From contig NZ_BLZO01000025.1 in the NCBI RefSeq assembly GCF_014132355.1, forward strand, positions 62,001 to 126,000: 64,000 nucleotides of DNA, read 5' to 3'. Both the position numbers and the translations under genes were made by a program. This document shows, in pieces, positions 8,143-17,180 of the stretch (positions within the stretch are counted from its first letter, which is position 1; every line of letters starts with the position of its first letter). The notes under the pieces were generated by a model. The model had not been told where the DNA came from and did no database searches. It saw only the letters and a program-made list of their open reading frames with translations. The stretch comes from Okeania sp. KiyG1. Its GTDB lineage: Bacteria > Cyanobacteriota > Cyanobacteriia > Cyanobacteriales > Microcoleaceae.

Positions 8143-8714
8143 TTAGGCACCATCGCCTTGTTGTTCTTTTTCTGAGATTGCTTTAATAGCTCTATTTACA
8201 GAAGCTGGAACCTCATTAATACCAGTAGCAAGCTGAGTAGGTACAGCATTTAGACCAACAGCCAACTTAGTAGCTATACTGTTAAGAGCACCAGCCACTT
8301 TAGCAAGCAACTCTTCCTTAGATGGTAGATCGGCGATCGCTTTAACCTGGTCTTGATCCAGCAGTCGCCCTTCCATCACGCCACCCTTAAATTCTGTTTT
8401 TTGGTGGTTTTTTGGAATTCTTGGTACGCTTTGATAGCACCGCCGATATCATCTTTCAGGAATAAGAAAGCATTAGATCCTGCCAGCAACTGTTCCATAG
8501 GTTGCCAGTTAGCATCTTCTTTAACTGCAATTCCCATCAGAGTATTTTTGGCTATAGTGCAAGAGCTACCGGTAGGGAGTAGTCGTCTACGCAAGTCTGT
8601 AATTTCTGCCACGGATAGTCCGTGATAATCAACTACAAGTGCAAGCTGACTTTCACTCAAGTTTTGCTTGATGTCTGCCAACATCTCTTGTTTTTGTTCC
8701 TTCGTTTTGCCCAT
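8143..8714 (-). pseudogene. rplJ: Ribosomal protein uL10 gene with a one-base frameshift
   Basis: L10 anchors the L7/L12 dimers to 23S rRNA and is essential for normal growth. Positions 8714-8376 encode the N-terminal 112 residues (MGKTKEQKQEML ... KKQNLRVA, then stop), and 8379-8143 encode the rest (VMEGRLLDQDQVKAIADLPSKEELL ... EKEQQGDGA) in another frame. The family has a RGGVMEGR-like junction. Restoring one G in the AGGGTGG run near 8384-8388 gives exactly that and a ~190-residue protein of normal length. Because the gene should be indispensable, an assembly indel is the first explanation; programmed or slippage frameshifting is the alternative. rplL follows normally. Confidence 0.85.
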
Positions 8715-8745
8715 ATTTATAGCAGTACAAAAATAGATTAGGACC

Positions 8746-8834
8746 AGGACTTACGCATAACCACCCGATTTAGTAGGGGCGAATGGCATTTACCCTTACA
8801 GATGGTGTATAATTCCATTTTTTGCGTAAGTCCT
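8746..8834. mobile_element. Family-1 miniature element, GGGGCGAATGGC subtype
   Basis: The ends are AGGACTTACGCA and TGCGTAAGTCCT. The interior differs from the ATTGTCCAAT subtype: it contains TAGTAGGGGCGAATGGC followed by a TTACCCTTACA arm, a version of the small mobile palindrome seen at 41572. It sits about 30 bp upstream of the rplJ start. Confidence 0.75.
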
Positions 8835-8931
8835 GAGGACGTTTATAAATCCTCAAACTGAGTCAGGTATTACTTCTGACTTCTGACTTCTAACTTCTGA
8901 CTTGCGCGTAGCGCCATATCACCTCCTTGAC

Positions 8932-8970
8932 AAACCAAAAACCCTGGCGGACTATACTATCTGCCAGGGC
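8932..8970 (-). terminator. Hairpin plus T-tract ahead of rplJL, attenuator candidate
   Basis: On the minus strand, CCCTGGC ... GCCAGGG (7 bp plus further partial pairing, ~14-nt loop) is followed by TTTTTGG. It lies between rplA and rplJ, where bacteria often have an L10-leader or attenuator that sets the ratio of rplKA to rplJL expression. Its exact function is inference. Confidence 0.6.
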
Positions 8971-9359
8971 AAAGAATTATGAATCCAAAACAAGTAATTT
9001 AGTAGAGATTTTGACAAAAATCCCTTAATACCTGTTTTTGAATAGTTAATTCTTGAACCTCGGCAGGAAATTAAGCTCTTAGCACCTACTGTCTTCAGCT
9101 CTTTGATTTTGATTTTTTTAGCTTGAGAAATTTTATTTAACTAGCTATCAGCAATTAGCCAGCCTCCTATCGGAGGAACTTCGTTAACAGCCATCAGCTT
9201 TTAGTAGCTCTGGGAAAAATACCCGGTTTCCAATGTGCAGGATAGCCCTCGGAGGAGTTAAAATCTCCTTTCCGTTCCGGAATGCTCCGCAAACGAAGCC
9301 ATTTCAAAAAAAACCTGCTGAAAGCTGACCGCTGACCGCTGACCGCTTACTTAAATAGA

Positions 9360-10076
9360 CTAAGCTTCTGCTTCTAATTTTAGATCCCGCAGGGCGCTAA
9401 CTTCAATTTGAATTGATGGTCCCATTGTTGCTGATACAAATATACTACGCCAATAGCGACCTTTTGCACCAGAAGGACGGTTACGGTCAATACAATCTTG
9501 TAAAGCCTTTAAGTTGATCAGTAAATCCTCTGCAGAAAAAGAAGCTTTACCAAACATAACATGAACTATACCTGTCCGGTCGGCTCTAAATTCTAACTTA
9601 CCTGCCTTAAATTCGTCAATAGCTTGTGCCAGATCTAAAGTTACAGTACCCCCTTTAGGAGATGGCATTAAACCTCTCGGTCCTAATAAGCGTCCTAGTT
9701 TGGCTACTTGAGGCATCACATCAGGTGTAGCGATCAACGTATCAAAATCCATCATCCCTTTGCTAATTTCTTCAATTAGCTCCTCTGAGCCAGCTAAGTC
9801 CGCTCCTGCGGCCAGAGCTTCGTTAACTTTTTCACCTTTGGCAATGACAGCAATTCGGATTGTTTGACCAGTTCCTTTGGGTAGTGCAACTGTAGTTCTT
9901 AGCTGTTGATCTGTATACTTAGGATCGATCCCTAAACGAATATGAGCTTCTGCTGCTTCTGGGAATTTTGCTGTAGCTGTTTCTTTTAAAAGTTGAAGCG
10001 CCTCTTGAGGTTCATAAGGTCGCTCTTCTACTTTTTTTCTCAGTTCTTGTAATCTACGAGAGACTTTTTTTGGCAT
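9360..10076 (-). CDS. rplA: Ribosomal protein uL1
   Basis: This 238-residue L1 stalk protein of the 50S subunit is also the usual translational repressor of its operon. Diagnostic blocks are [54 protein letters not shown] (L1 signature) and the C-terminal [12 protein letters not shown]. It is full length and follows rplK after ~115 bp in the conserved secE-nusG-rplK-rplA order. Confidence 0.97.
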   Translation of the reverse strand: MPKKVSRRLQELRKKVEERPYEPQEALQLLKETATAKFPEAAEAHIRLGIDPKYTDQQLRTTVALPKGTGQTIRIAVIAKGEKVNEALAAGADLAGSEELIEEISKGMMDFDTLIATPDVMPQVAKLGRLLGPRGLMPSPKGGTVTLDLAQAIDEFKAGKLEFRADRTGIVHVMFGKASFSAEDLLINLKALQDCIDRNRPSGAKGRYWRSIFVSATMGPSIQIEVSALRDLKLEAEA

Positions 10077-10192
10077 TTTATTCTCCTGGGGTACTTAACG
10101 AAGCTCTGCTTCTCCCCCTAAATATCAATTTACTTTTGCTTCTATTTCTACTGTAGAATGCAGATATTTCGGGACTGGATTAATTAATCAAA

Positions 10193-10618
10193 TCAATCAG
10201 CAATCGTAATACCCATATTTCTCGCTGTGCCTGCTACAATTTTCATCGCAGCATCAATGTCATTGGCATTGAGGTCTGGCATTTTTGTTTGGGCTATTTC
10301 TTGCAATTGAGCTTGTGTAATTGAGCCTACCTTTGAACGATTTGGTTCACTTGAGCCACGTTCTACACCTGCTGCTTTCTTAATTAAGACCGCTGCAGGA
10401 GGAGTTTTCAGCACAAAAGTAAAACTACGGTCCTCATAAACCGAGATTTCTACTGGAACTACCGTACCAGCTTGGTCTGCAGTTTTGGCGTTATACTCTT
10501 TACAAAACGCCATAATATTCACACCATGCTGACCTAAAGCAGGACCTATCGGCGGAGAAGGGTTAGCCTTTCCCGCCGTAATAGCCAACTTGATCAGCGC
10601 CACGACTTTTTTTGCCAT
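10193..10618 (-). CDS. rplK: Ribosomal protein uL11
   Basis: This 141-residue protein binds the GTPase-associated region of 23S rRNA and takes part in stringent signalling through RelA. It has the N-terminal [27 protein letters not shown] block and a C-terminal RNA-binding domain ending in [12 protein letters not shown]. Its ATG overlaps the nusG stop by one base (TAATG), implying translational coupling. Confidence 0.97.
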   Translation of the reverse strand: MAKKVVALIKLAITAGKANPSPPIGPALGQHGVNIMAFCKEYNAKTADQAGTVVPVEISVYEDRSFTFVLKTPPAAVLIKKAAGVERGSSEPNRSKVGSITQAQLQEIAQTKMPDLNANDIDAAMKIVAGTARNMGITIAD

Positions 10619-11292
10619 TATTTATGCTTTTCTACCTGATTAAATTCTAATTCTACTGGCGTATCTCGTCCAAAAATGGATAATAGCGCTTTCAATTTAC
10701 CTCTTTCTGGACTTACTTCAATTACATCACCTTCAAACTCTTTGAATGGCCCTGAGAGCACTGTAATATGATCTCCTTCTGCCACTGTCACCTTGAGCAT
10801 TGGGTCTTGCTCTTGAGCTCGTTTAAAGACTCTTTCTACTTCTGAAGGAGTTAGTGGTAACGGCTTAACATGACCACGACCCCTTCCGTAGCGACGCTTT
10901 TGTTCAGCCCCTACAAAGTTAATCACATGTGGGGTACTTTTGACAACCTGCCATGCTTCGTCATCAATTGTCCATTTTTTTTGTTCCTCTATCCAATTTA
11001 GCCTCATTTGTACTAATACATAGCCAGGAAAAACTTTTTCATCACTATGTTGGCGACTGCCATCTTTACGAAGCTTAACTGCGGGTATATGAGGTATTTC
11101 TATTTTAAATATTTTATCTGCAACATCAAGAGTTTGAATACGCTGGGTTAAATTAGCTTTAACTCGTTTTTCGCAACCAGAGGCCACTTGTACTGCATAC
11201 CACCGTAATTCTCCTTTGAGAAACTCTCTGGAGTTTTCTTCTTCTTGGTTTGATTGCGTTGTATCTTGTGTTTCTTCTGGATATAATGTCAT
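10618..11292 (-). CDS. nusG: Transcription elongation/antitermination factor NusG
   Basis: NusG binds RNA polymerase and affects pausing, Rho termination and transcription-translation coupling. The NGN domain begins at [18 protein letters not shown], and the KOW domain contains [25 protein letters not shown] chose the ATG at 11292, giving 224 residues, rather than the upstream TTG, because this ATG overlaps the secE stop as ATGA, a normal coupling arrangement. The acidic ~30-residue N-terminal extension before the NGN domain is also seen in other cyanobacteria. Confidence 0.95.
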   Translation of the reverse strand: MTLYPEETQDTTQSNQEEENSREFLKGELRWYAVQVASGCEKRVKANLTQRIQTLDVADKIFKIEIPHIPAVKLRKDGSRQHSDEKVFPGYVLVQMRLNWIEEQKKWTIDDEAWQVVKSTPHVINFVGAEQKRRYGRGRGHVKPLPLTPSEVERVFKRAQEQDPMLKVTVAEGDHITVLSGPFKEFEGDVIEVSPERGKLKALLSIFGRDTPVELEFNQVEKHK

Positions 11293-11513
11293 CCAAACAC
11301 CACCCCAGCTGCCCAACTAAAGAACTCATCTACTAGATAAATAATTGTTGCCGAGAGAATAACCATTAACAGTACAGCAACAGACTCACTGATTAGCTGC
11401 TCTCTGCTTGGCCATACTACTTTATCTAGTTCTTCTTTTGTTTCTTTGAAAAAAGCTAGAAGCTGGAAACTTTCCTTATTTTCTTGTACTCTAACTTCCT
11501 CTTTTTTGGCCAC
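11289..11513 (-). CDS. secE: Preprotein translocase subunit SecE
   Basis: This 74-residue single-pass membrane protein clamps SecY in the SecYEG channel. It shows the conserved FFKETKEELDKVVWPSREQL amphipathic helix at 25-45, followed by one transmembrane helix (VAVLLMVILSATIIYLV). Its stop overlaps the nusG start. The length is typical of cyanobacterial SecE. Confidence 0.95.
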   Translation of the reverse strand: MAKKEEVRVQENKESFQLLAFFKETKEELDKVVWPSREQLISESVAVLLMVILSATIIYLVDEFFSWAAGVVFG

Positions 11514-11533
11514 AATAAATTATCTCCCTAAGT

Positions 11534-11665
11534 TGTGACGTTCTGCCTAGTTAAGCTAGCGCTATAACGAGGGGTTCCCTCCCTCACAGAAAAGGGCTTC
11601 CTGCGTTTGCTGGTTGAGCATCCTCGCGCGCGTCCACAAACTGCAACGATGAGACCCACCGCCGT
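11534..11665 (-). repeat. Solo right end of an IS605-type element
   Basis: The TGTGACGTT, GCTATAACGAGGGG and GATGAGACCCACC blocks match, in order and orientation, the right end beside the tnpB fragment at 4.6 kb. No transposase gene is attached. Confidence 0.45.
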
Positions 11666-11817
11666 TTTGTATTGTCCAGTTCTGTAATCACCTAGCTACC
11701 TTCTGTGATTTTACCGACAAATCAGTTCGGCTTTCAGGTGCGTATTACCGCTACTCGATTTGGGCATTAATTATAGCATAATTGATGTTACTTTACTGTA
11801 GAGATGAGTTTTGTTTC

Positions 11818-11886
11818 CGGTCGCAAGTCCTCTCCCGTTAAATCGGAGATTATAACAGGAGACCCAGAGCGACATTTAGTTGGATT
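11818..11886 (-). repeat. IS right-end type hairpin abutting a miniature IS
   Basis: GGTCGCAAGTCCTCTCCCG, then GGAGATTATAACAGGAG, repeats the pattern at 45654 and 45872. It ends directly against the TCAA end of the miniature element at 11887. Confidence 0.4.
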
Positions 11887-12180
11887 TTGACTACTCCCCG
11901 CAGCTGTTGCCGAGGGGATTCTAAGTTGATACTACGCAACACCGATAAATCCTTGTTGCTTCGTTTCTCATGATTCTGACCAAAGATATGTTCTTTGGGG
12001 ACGATGTCATTGTGCCCCTACACAGTCGGCTTAAGCTCTAAACTTAGCTTTCTGCTTACTTTTGTTTAAACGTTTGTACATCCAGATAATAGCACCGGAC
12101 AACTAAAGAAGTCTTGTCTAAACGACTCGCTTGTTTTCATCCCCCGCTTAAAACACGCTTGCTCTCAACGTTGCTTTTCG
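11887..12180 (-). mobile_element. TnpB-less IS608-like miniature element, copy B
   Basis: This 294-bp element has no open frame. On the minus strand it begins with CGAAAAGCAACGTTGA, directly after TTAC (12181-12184), and ends GGGGAGTAGTCAA at 11887. TTAC at the left end and TCAA at the right are the cleavage tetranucleotides known for IS608. The left-end hairpin and the block CTTCTTTAGTTGTCC match the start of the tnpB pseudo-element at 40071, and the right end matches its end at 41940. The interior keeps the GTGTAGGGGCAC...TCCCCAAAGA 3' tnpB/omega-RNA region. Confidence 0.78.
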
Positions 12181-12192
12181 GTAAGAATTAAG

Positions 12193-12265
12193 CGCGCCCT
12201 GGAGGACTCGAACCCCCGACATCAGGTTTTGGAGACCTGCGTTCTACCAACTGAACTAAGAGCGC
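12193..12265 (-). tRNA. trnW: tRNA-Trp (CCA anticodon)
   Basis: The 73-nt cloverleaf has an acceptor stem GCGCTCT/AGGGCGC, D arm AGTTCAGTTGGTAGAAC, anticodon stem CAGGT with loop CTCCAAA (anticodon CCA), and T arm GGGGGTTCGAGTCCTCC. The discriminator base is G, as expected for bacterial tRNA-Trp. CCA is not encoded. It lies between rplS and secE, its usual place upstream of secE-nusG in many bacteria. Confidence 0.97.
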
Positions 12266-12365
12266 ATAGTTGAGGTCTTAGATTCAACCTTAATGACCTC
12301 TACTTAATGTACTATAACATAACTTTTCATCAAGTTCCAAATAATTTCTTAAACCATCTTGGAGA

Positions 12366-12749
12366 CTATAAAGGGCGATCGAATCTTTGCTTCACACGAG
12401 TGGCCTTACCAACACGATCTCTTAAGTAATAGAGTTTAGCTCTACGGACTTTACCTCTACGGATTAATTTTATACTAGCAATCCTAGGAGAATGAAGCAA
12501 AAATACCCTTTCTACCCCGACACCTTGGAAAACACGACGGACTGTAATAGTTTCATTGATTCCTCCATTCCGCATGGAGATTACAGTACCTTCATAGGGC
12601 TGGACCCTTTCTTTTCCTCCTTCTATAATTTTGACTCCGACTTTGACAGTATCACCTACATAAATTTGAGGCAATTTCTTTTTCGAGCCTTGTTTAATGT
12701 TTTCTATTTCCTCGGCTTCAATTGAGCGAATTATTTCTTGGGCTGTCAT
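12366..12749 (-). CDS. rplS: Ribosomal protein bL19
   Basis: This 127-residue protein lies at the 30S-50S interface. Recognisable blocks are [26 protein letters not shown] and the C-terminal [31 protein letters not shown], the L19 signature. It is full length. In cyanobacteria rplS commonly lies next to tRNA-Trp and secE-nusG, as here. Confidence 0.97.
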   Translation of the reverse strand: MTAQEIIRSIEAEEIENIKQGSKKKLPQIYVGDTVKVGVKIIEGGKERVQPYEGTVISMRNGGINETITVRRVFQGVGVERVFLLHSPRIASIKLIRRGKVRRAKLYYLRDRVGKATRVKQRFDRPL

Positions 12750-12904
12750 AATATTCTTTAAAACTCACAATCTGTAAGTATATATCAATTATTATGAGCA
12801 ACGCAAGCAGCAAAAAAATGATGAAAGACTGCCCATTGCTGATCGAATATTACTTTTGCTAGCTTGATGATTATGCCTTGGACATCTTAGTCAGTATTTG
12901 AGTC

Positions 12905-12993
12905 AAGACTTACCCATAACCATCTTATGTATTAGGGGTTAATGACCGTTAACCCCTACAAATGGTGTATAATCGCGTTTTTGCGTAAGTCCT
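12905..12993. mobile_element. Family-1 miniature element, palindrome subtype
   Basis: The left end is decayed (AAGACTTACCCA) and the right end intact (TGCGTAAGTCCT). The interior has TAGGGGTTAATGACC / GTTAACCCCTACA, a variant palindrome. Its layout matches the copy at 8746, including GGTGTATAAT. Confidence 0.65.
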
Positions 12994-13190
12994 GTGAGTA
13001 AAGAAAAAGGGTTGCCCTGCTCGCGTAATGGTAGATAATTCTTGGTACGGGAGCATCTTGCTCCCACTGCGGTGTCTCGTGACAAAAATAATGACAATGC
13101 ACAACCAATAGGAAAATTATCTCCGTTAAAAAATAAACTTTCCGCATTAAAGCTTAATCATCTTAATATTAATGTGGAGATATTGTGGAG

Positions 13191-13465
13191 TTGACTACTC
13201 CCCAGACTCAAGTCACGGGGATTCTAAGTAGATACCACGCAACAGGATAAATCCGTCTTGCTTCCTCTATTCTTAGCTGACCAAAGATATATTCTTTGGG
13301 GACAAGTCAAAGTGCCCCTACACAGTCGGCTAAGGCTAATACCTAGCGTTCTGCTTACTTTTTGTTAAAAAAAATAGCACAGGACAACTAAAGAAGTCTT
13401 GTCTAAACGACTCGCTTGTTTTCATCCCCCGGTTAAAACACGGGGGCCTTCAACGTCGCTTTTCG
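13191..13465 (-). mobile_element. TnpB-less IS608-like miniature element, copy A
   Basis: This 275-bp element on the minus strand starts CGAAAAGCGACGTTGAAGG after TTAC (13466-13469) and ends CGGGGAGTAGTCAA at 13191. The left hairpin is CCCCCGTG-TTTTAA-CCGGGGG. It is homologous end to end with copy B (11887-12180), and its two ends match those of the 1.87-kb tnpB pseudo-element at 40071-41940, so it is a deletion derivative that keeps both ends. Confidence 0.8.
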
Positions 13466-13654
13466 GTAATATGTCCCAAATTTTATAGAAGCCATTTGGT
13501 ATCTTGATTTGAGCCATGGAGTCGTCCGTGGGATAGAGGCAATAGGAGAAAAAGGTGGAAAAATATTCCCCATATTTATTCGTTCCGCCCCAATCCCAAC
13601 GTACCTTATGGAGTGGGACTTTTCGCGGTATCAGTTAAAATATCTATAGGGAAA

Positions 13655-15415
13655 ATGAATACTCAACCCCCAAATCGTGGAGCTGAAACTCCTAAATCAC
13701 CAGAAGAAGTCCTGAAATTAGTGATTCAAGACTTAGATAGTTTTCGTCAAAATCTGACAAGTCAGTTAAGCCAAGATATAGACAAACTGAGAGTCGAGAA
13801 AGAACAGCTTAGTGAGGATGTAAGTAAATTACGAAAGCAATATGAACAGTTGCAATCTCAACAACTGGAATCTCTATCTCAGCGACAAATAGCCCAGCAA
13901 CAATTATGGCTTAAACAACTAGCTCAGGTTTTGGCTAATAATTTACAAAAACAGTTAGGCCAAAAAATTAGAGATTTAACGGAGAGTGTCGATCCGGGAC
14001 TACAACAAGCTGGTATTCCTGGGGGAGAGTTACCAATGACTAATCCTTTAAATGACTATTATGGGACTGCTAATGAATTTGGAGATTCTTTATCTAATGT
14101 TGTGAGTGGGACATTTGATGCATTAAAACAAGAGTTGGATAGTTACCAAAGTGACCTTTCTGTACAGTTAAATAGTATGCGTAGTATGGAACAGCAGGGT
14201 GAGGTCATTCTAGAAGCTTTGGTCAGTCGTCTTCAGGCACAACTGGAAAATAGTAGTGTAGTTTCATCTGGAACTTATGAAGTTTCTCAGTCTGGGTCTA
14301 AGAACTCGGCAAATACTACTTCTTCAGGAAAATCAATGTTGACGACACCTCCTGTGGAGTCCTCAGAAGTATCTCCTAAGTCCAAAACTGAGTCTACTGC
14401 CAAACCTAAAAAATCTGCTTCTCAAGTTCAGGTAGGTTTGATTTTGGCTTTACTTTCTGCAGCACTTTTATCTTTATTTAATGTTTGTATTAAAGTTATA
14501 CTCAATACGCCTCCACAACCTAGTACAATTTTCGGCTTATTTCCGGTGGAAGGGTTGATAAATCCTAATGTTGGTAATTCTTTGTTAATTTTATTACTAC
14601 GACTCATTGTAGTGATGTTGTTGATGCCTATAGTCGCAACATTTCTCTATCCTGCGGTTTGGAGCGATATTGAGCGACTGATCAAATCTAGAAATTTTTC
14701 TTTATGGTGGAAGGTTATTGGTAGTGCTTTCTTTTTGTTCTTATCTCAGGTATTGATATATATTTCTATAGGTAATATACCTACTGCTATTGCTATTACA
14801 ATTTTCTTTATTTATCCAATTATTACTGTTTTAGTATCTTGGGGATTATTTGGCGATCGCCCTTCTATGGTAAGAATTTTTGCTATGGTTTTGATTGTTA
14901 TAGGAGGGTTTTTAGTTCTTCCTAGTGGAGAGGGTGATTATCAACAAGGAATTTTGGCTGCTGTGGGTGCTGGAATTACTTTTTCTGGGTATGTTGTTCT
15001 CACACAAATGTCAGCTGGAAAACTTCATCCTATTCCTTTTAGTTTAGTGAATTTTGCCGGAATTTTTGTATTTTCTGCTTTAGGTTTGATGATGCCTTTA
15101 CCTATAGAATGGTCGGTTAATATTAATATTGACCCTAGTGTTAATGTATGGTCTGGTTTAATTGTTGGTGGTATTATTCTGGGGATTTTAACACTTTCTA
15201 GTTATGTATTAAATAGTTTTGCTATTAGATTTGCTGGAGCTGCAAGAGCATCTATAATTGGTACTTCTGGTCCGGCTTTAACTGCTTTATTTGCTCTTTT
15301 TGTTATTGGAGAAGTTTTATTATTCAAACAAATTGTGGGAATGTTATTGGTAATTATTGGTGTTGCTGCGATGAGCTTTGAAAGAATGTTTGCAGCAAGG
15401 CAAAAAACAAGTTAA
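13655..15415 (+). CDS. EamA/DMT-family transporter with N-terminal coiled coil
   Basis: This is a predicted inner-membrane drug/metabolite transporter of unknown substrate. Starting at the ATG at 13655 (preceded by AGGGAAA) it has 586 residues. The first ~195 are hydrophilic and rich in Gln, Glu and Leu heptads (e.g. LRVEKEQLSEDVSKLRKQYEQL), predicting a coiled coil. A Ser/Thr/Lys-rich linker follows, then about ten hydrophobic helices with two EamA-like halves (GNIPTAIAITIFFIYPIITVLVSW; AARASIIGTSGPALTALFALFVIGE). Typical DMT proteins have ~300 residues, so the soluble front half is an addition. A GTG/ATG start upstream (13613) would add 14 unlikely residues. Confidence 0.85.
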   Translation: MNTQPPNRGAETPKSPEEVLKLVIQDLDSFRQNLTSQLSQDIDKLRVEKEQLSEDVSKLRKQYEQLQSQQLESLSQRQIAQQQLWLKQLAQVLANNLQKQLGQKIRDLTESVDPGLQQAGIPGGELPMTNPLNDYYGTANEFGDSLSNVVSGTFDALKQELDSYQSDLSVQLNSMRSMEQQGEVILEALVSRLQAQLENSSVVSSGTYEVSQSGSKNSANTTSSGKSMLTTPPVESSEVSPKSKTESTAKPKKSASQVQVGLILALLSAALLSLFNVCIKVILNTPPQPSTIFGLFPVEGLINPNVGNSLLILLLRLIVVMLLMPIVATFLYPAVWSDIERLIKSRNFSLWWKVIGSAFFLFLSQVLIYISIGNIPTAIAITIFFIYPIITVLVSWGLFGDRPSMVRIFAMVLIVIGGFLVLPSGEGDYQQGILAAVGAGITFSGYVVLTQMSAGKLHPIPFSLVNFAGIFVFSALGLMMPLPIEWSVNINIDPSVNVWSGLIVGGIILGILTLSSYVLNSFAIRFAGAARASIIGTSGPALTALFALFVIGEVLLFKQIVGMLLVIIGVAAMSFERMFAARQKTS

Positions 15416-15902
15416 TTTTGTAATTTTGTTTCAGAAATCTTGAAAATTACAAGGGTAGGAGTCAGGAGTCAGGAGTAGGGGAGTAGGGGAGTAGGGGAGT
15501 AGAGAGTAGTGAGGAGAAACGAGGAATTAATTAGAAGATAGTCAGATATATTTGTTCCTTGATTTTTCTGCTATTATTCTGCCTTCTATCCTAATTTTTT
15601 GAGGGTTTTCAACTGAAAACCAGACATTTTTTTCTACCTAAAAAGGCTAAATTCTTTATCTGTCAGTGCTTTTAGATTTGCTCGGTAAGCCCTGTTTAGA
15701 TGTTGCTGTAATGGTAATAATATTTATTATTGATGGAATGTAAAATTGTGATTTTTCAGATAAATTCCAGACAAAAAATATTCAACATTCAACAACACCA
15801 AAATATCTATAGGACTTACGCAGATACGCTATATATAGCGCTTAAAACTATTGTCCAATAGAATTTACACTCTATAAATAGTGCCTTTGCGTAAGTCCTG
15901 AT
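15416..15902. other. Spacer with short tandem repeats and a miniature element
   Basis: No gene is visible. It holds GGAGTCAGGAGT and AGTAGGGG tandem repeats (15455-15510), an unremarkable AT-rich stretch, and a family-1 element at the end. Confidence 0.55.
15811..15899. mobile_element. Family-1 miniature element
   Basis: The AGGACTTACGCA / TGCGTAAGTCCT ends are intact. The interior is almost the same as the copies at 5009 and 5463, 10 kb away, with a slightly damaged ACTATTGTCCAATAG palindrome. It abuts the trehalase stop. Confidence 0.8.
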
Positions 15903-17180
15903 CTAAATATTGTCAAACTTTAGATGTTCCGCAAAGACTTTAAAAATAGCATTAGTCCAACCAAAGCCATGAACAGATGGACCATAACAGCCATCTCCAG
16001 CAATTTCCCCTACATTCACAACATTATACTTTTCCCAGAGGCTGTGTTCCTTAGTTTCTGTTCCATCTTGATTTGTGATAGAAATACCCTGATCGTAAAC
16101 AGTGAAACAATTTTGACACCATTTTTGTCGAATTCGCATTGCGTCATCGTCATATCCATATTTCTCTAATCCCTCAACTACGATCCACTGAAGGGGTGCC
16201 CAACCATTAGGAAAAGCCCATTGCCTTCCTGATACTTCTTGCAGGGAAGTAACAAGGCCACCGTGATGTTCAAATACAGGTAGCCATTTTCGTACCATTT
16301 TCTCAGCTTGGTCTTTTTCCATTAGTCCCGCCCATAGGGGAAAAAAGCCTGCTAATGATAAATGTGGATTGCGTCTTTTTTTCTGGTAATTATAATCAAA
16401 GAAAAACTCGCGATCGCTATCCCATAAATACTGATTGATGAATTCTTTTCGCTTTTTTGCCCTCTCTTCCCACTCAGCTACAGAATCATTTTGTCCGAGA
16501 ATTTTTTTAGCTTTAGCAATATCAAGTTCTCTAATATAAAGAATAGAATTTAAGTCTACAGGTATGTGGTCTAACCAAAGATCGTCACATCTTGTGGAAT
16601 GATCCCAACCACTTTCACAACAAGCCAATTCGTGTAAATAATTTACATCAAAATAGCGGGATAATCCTATTGATGGTGAGTTTTTGTCAGGAAAAAAAAC
16701 TAAGCGGTTATTATCTTTTGTTGTTGCCATCCAGACATTAATGTGTTCTTTTTCTGCTATTTCAGTCATCTCGGCTAAAAAAATTTTTGCTTCATCATCC
16801 CGCTTTTGAGATATCATTACGTCGTAAGCAAGCCACATCAATTGTGTAAAGAAAGGTGGTTGACTGCGAGAAGTAAAATAATATCTACTACCATTAGGAA
16901 TAATTTCAAAACGCTCGAATAAAACAGCTAAATTTTTTGTCATATAAATAATGTATTCTTCATAGTCTGTTCCTATTAATCCGAGGGCTATAAAATAGGA
17001 ATCCCAATAATACATTTCTTGAAACATTCCTTGATGGCTAGGAACTAAGTATGGATGAGGTAAATCAAGTAACGTACCACCTTTGTTTTCTTGTTTCTTA
17101 GCTTCACGCTGTAAGCTATGCCAATAGTTATTAATATATTCTAGTACTTGCTCAACTTGTTTTTTCTGTAAATTTTTCAT
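15903..17180 (-). CDS. GH37 trehalase-family glycosidase
   Basis: The protein probably hydrolyses alpha,alpha-trehalose to glucose. From the ATG at 17180 it has 425 residues (a GTG three codons upstream is an alternative). The GH37 signatures are visible: GMFQEMYYWDSYF near 53-65, matching the family's PGGRFxExYxWDxY, and QWAFPNGWAPLQW, matching QWDxPxGWAPxQ, near 320-332. There is no signal peptide, so it should act in the cytoplasm. No trehalose-synthesis gene is nearby. Related (alpha/alpha)6-barrel enzymes with other substrates cannot be excluded. Confidence 0.82.
   Translation of the reverse strand: MKNLQKKQVEQVLEYINNYWHSLQREAKKQENKGGTLLDLPHPYLVPSHQGMFQEMYYWDSYFIALGLIGTDYEEYIIYMTKNLAVLFERFEIIPNGSRYYFTSRSQPPFFTQLMWLAYDVMISQKRDDEAKIFLAEMTEIAEKEHINVWMATTKDNNRLVFFPDKNSPSIGLSRYFDVNYLHELACCESGWDHSTRCDDLWLDHIPVDLNSILYIRELDIAKAKKILGQNDSVAEWEERAKKRKEFINQYLWDSDREFFFDYNYQKKRRNPHLSLAGFFPLWAGLMEKDQAEKMVRKWLPVFEHHGGLVTSLQEVSGRQWAFPNGWAPLQWIVVEGLEKYGYDDDAMRIRQKWCQNCFTVYDQGISITNQDGTETKEHSLWEKYNVVNVGEIAGDGCYGPSVHGFGWTNAIFKVFAEHLKFDNI

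Larger units (their letters stand above)
8715..9359. other. rplA-rplJ spacer with attenuator-like hairpin and repeats
   Basis: The 645-bp gap between rplA and rplJ is longer than usual. It carries a family-1 element (8746-8834), GACTTCT tandem repeats (8872-8902), the terminator-like hairpin at 8932-8970, and a block of GCATTCC/GCAAACG and TGACCGC repeats (9165-9350). No coding region is seen. Confidence 0.6.
12750..13654. other. Spacer with two mobile miniatures
   Basis: No gene is visible. It carries a family-1 element (12905-12993) and miniature IS copy A (13191-13465). The rest, including the ~190 bp before the DMT transporter start, has no recognised element; a 63-codon minus-strand frame at 12956-13147 is made of repeat sequence. 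Confidence 0.55.

Noticed and set aside
12956-13147. 63-codon minus-strand frame
   Set aside because: Composed of miniature-element and repeat sequence; no ribosome site.
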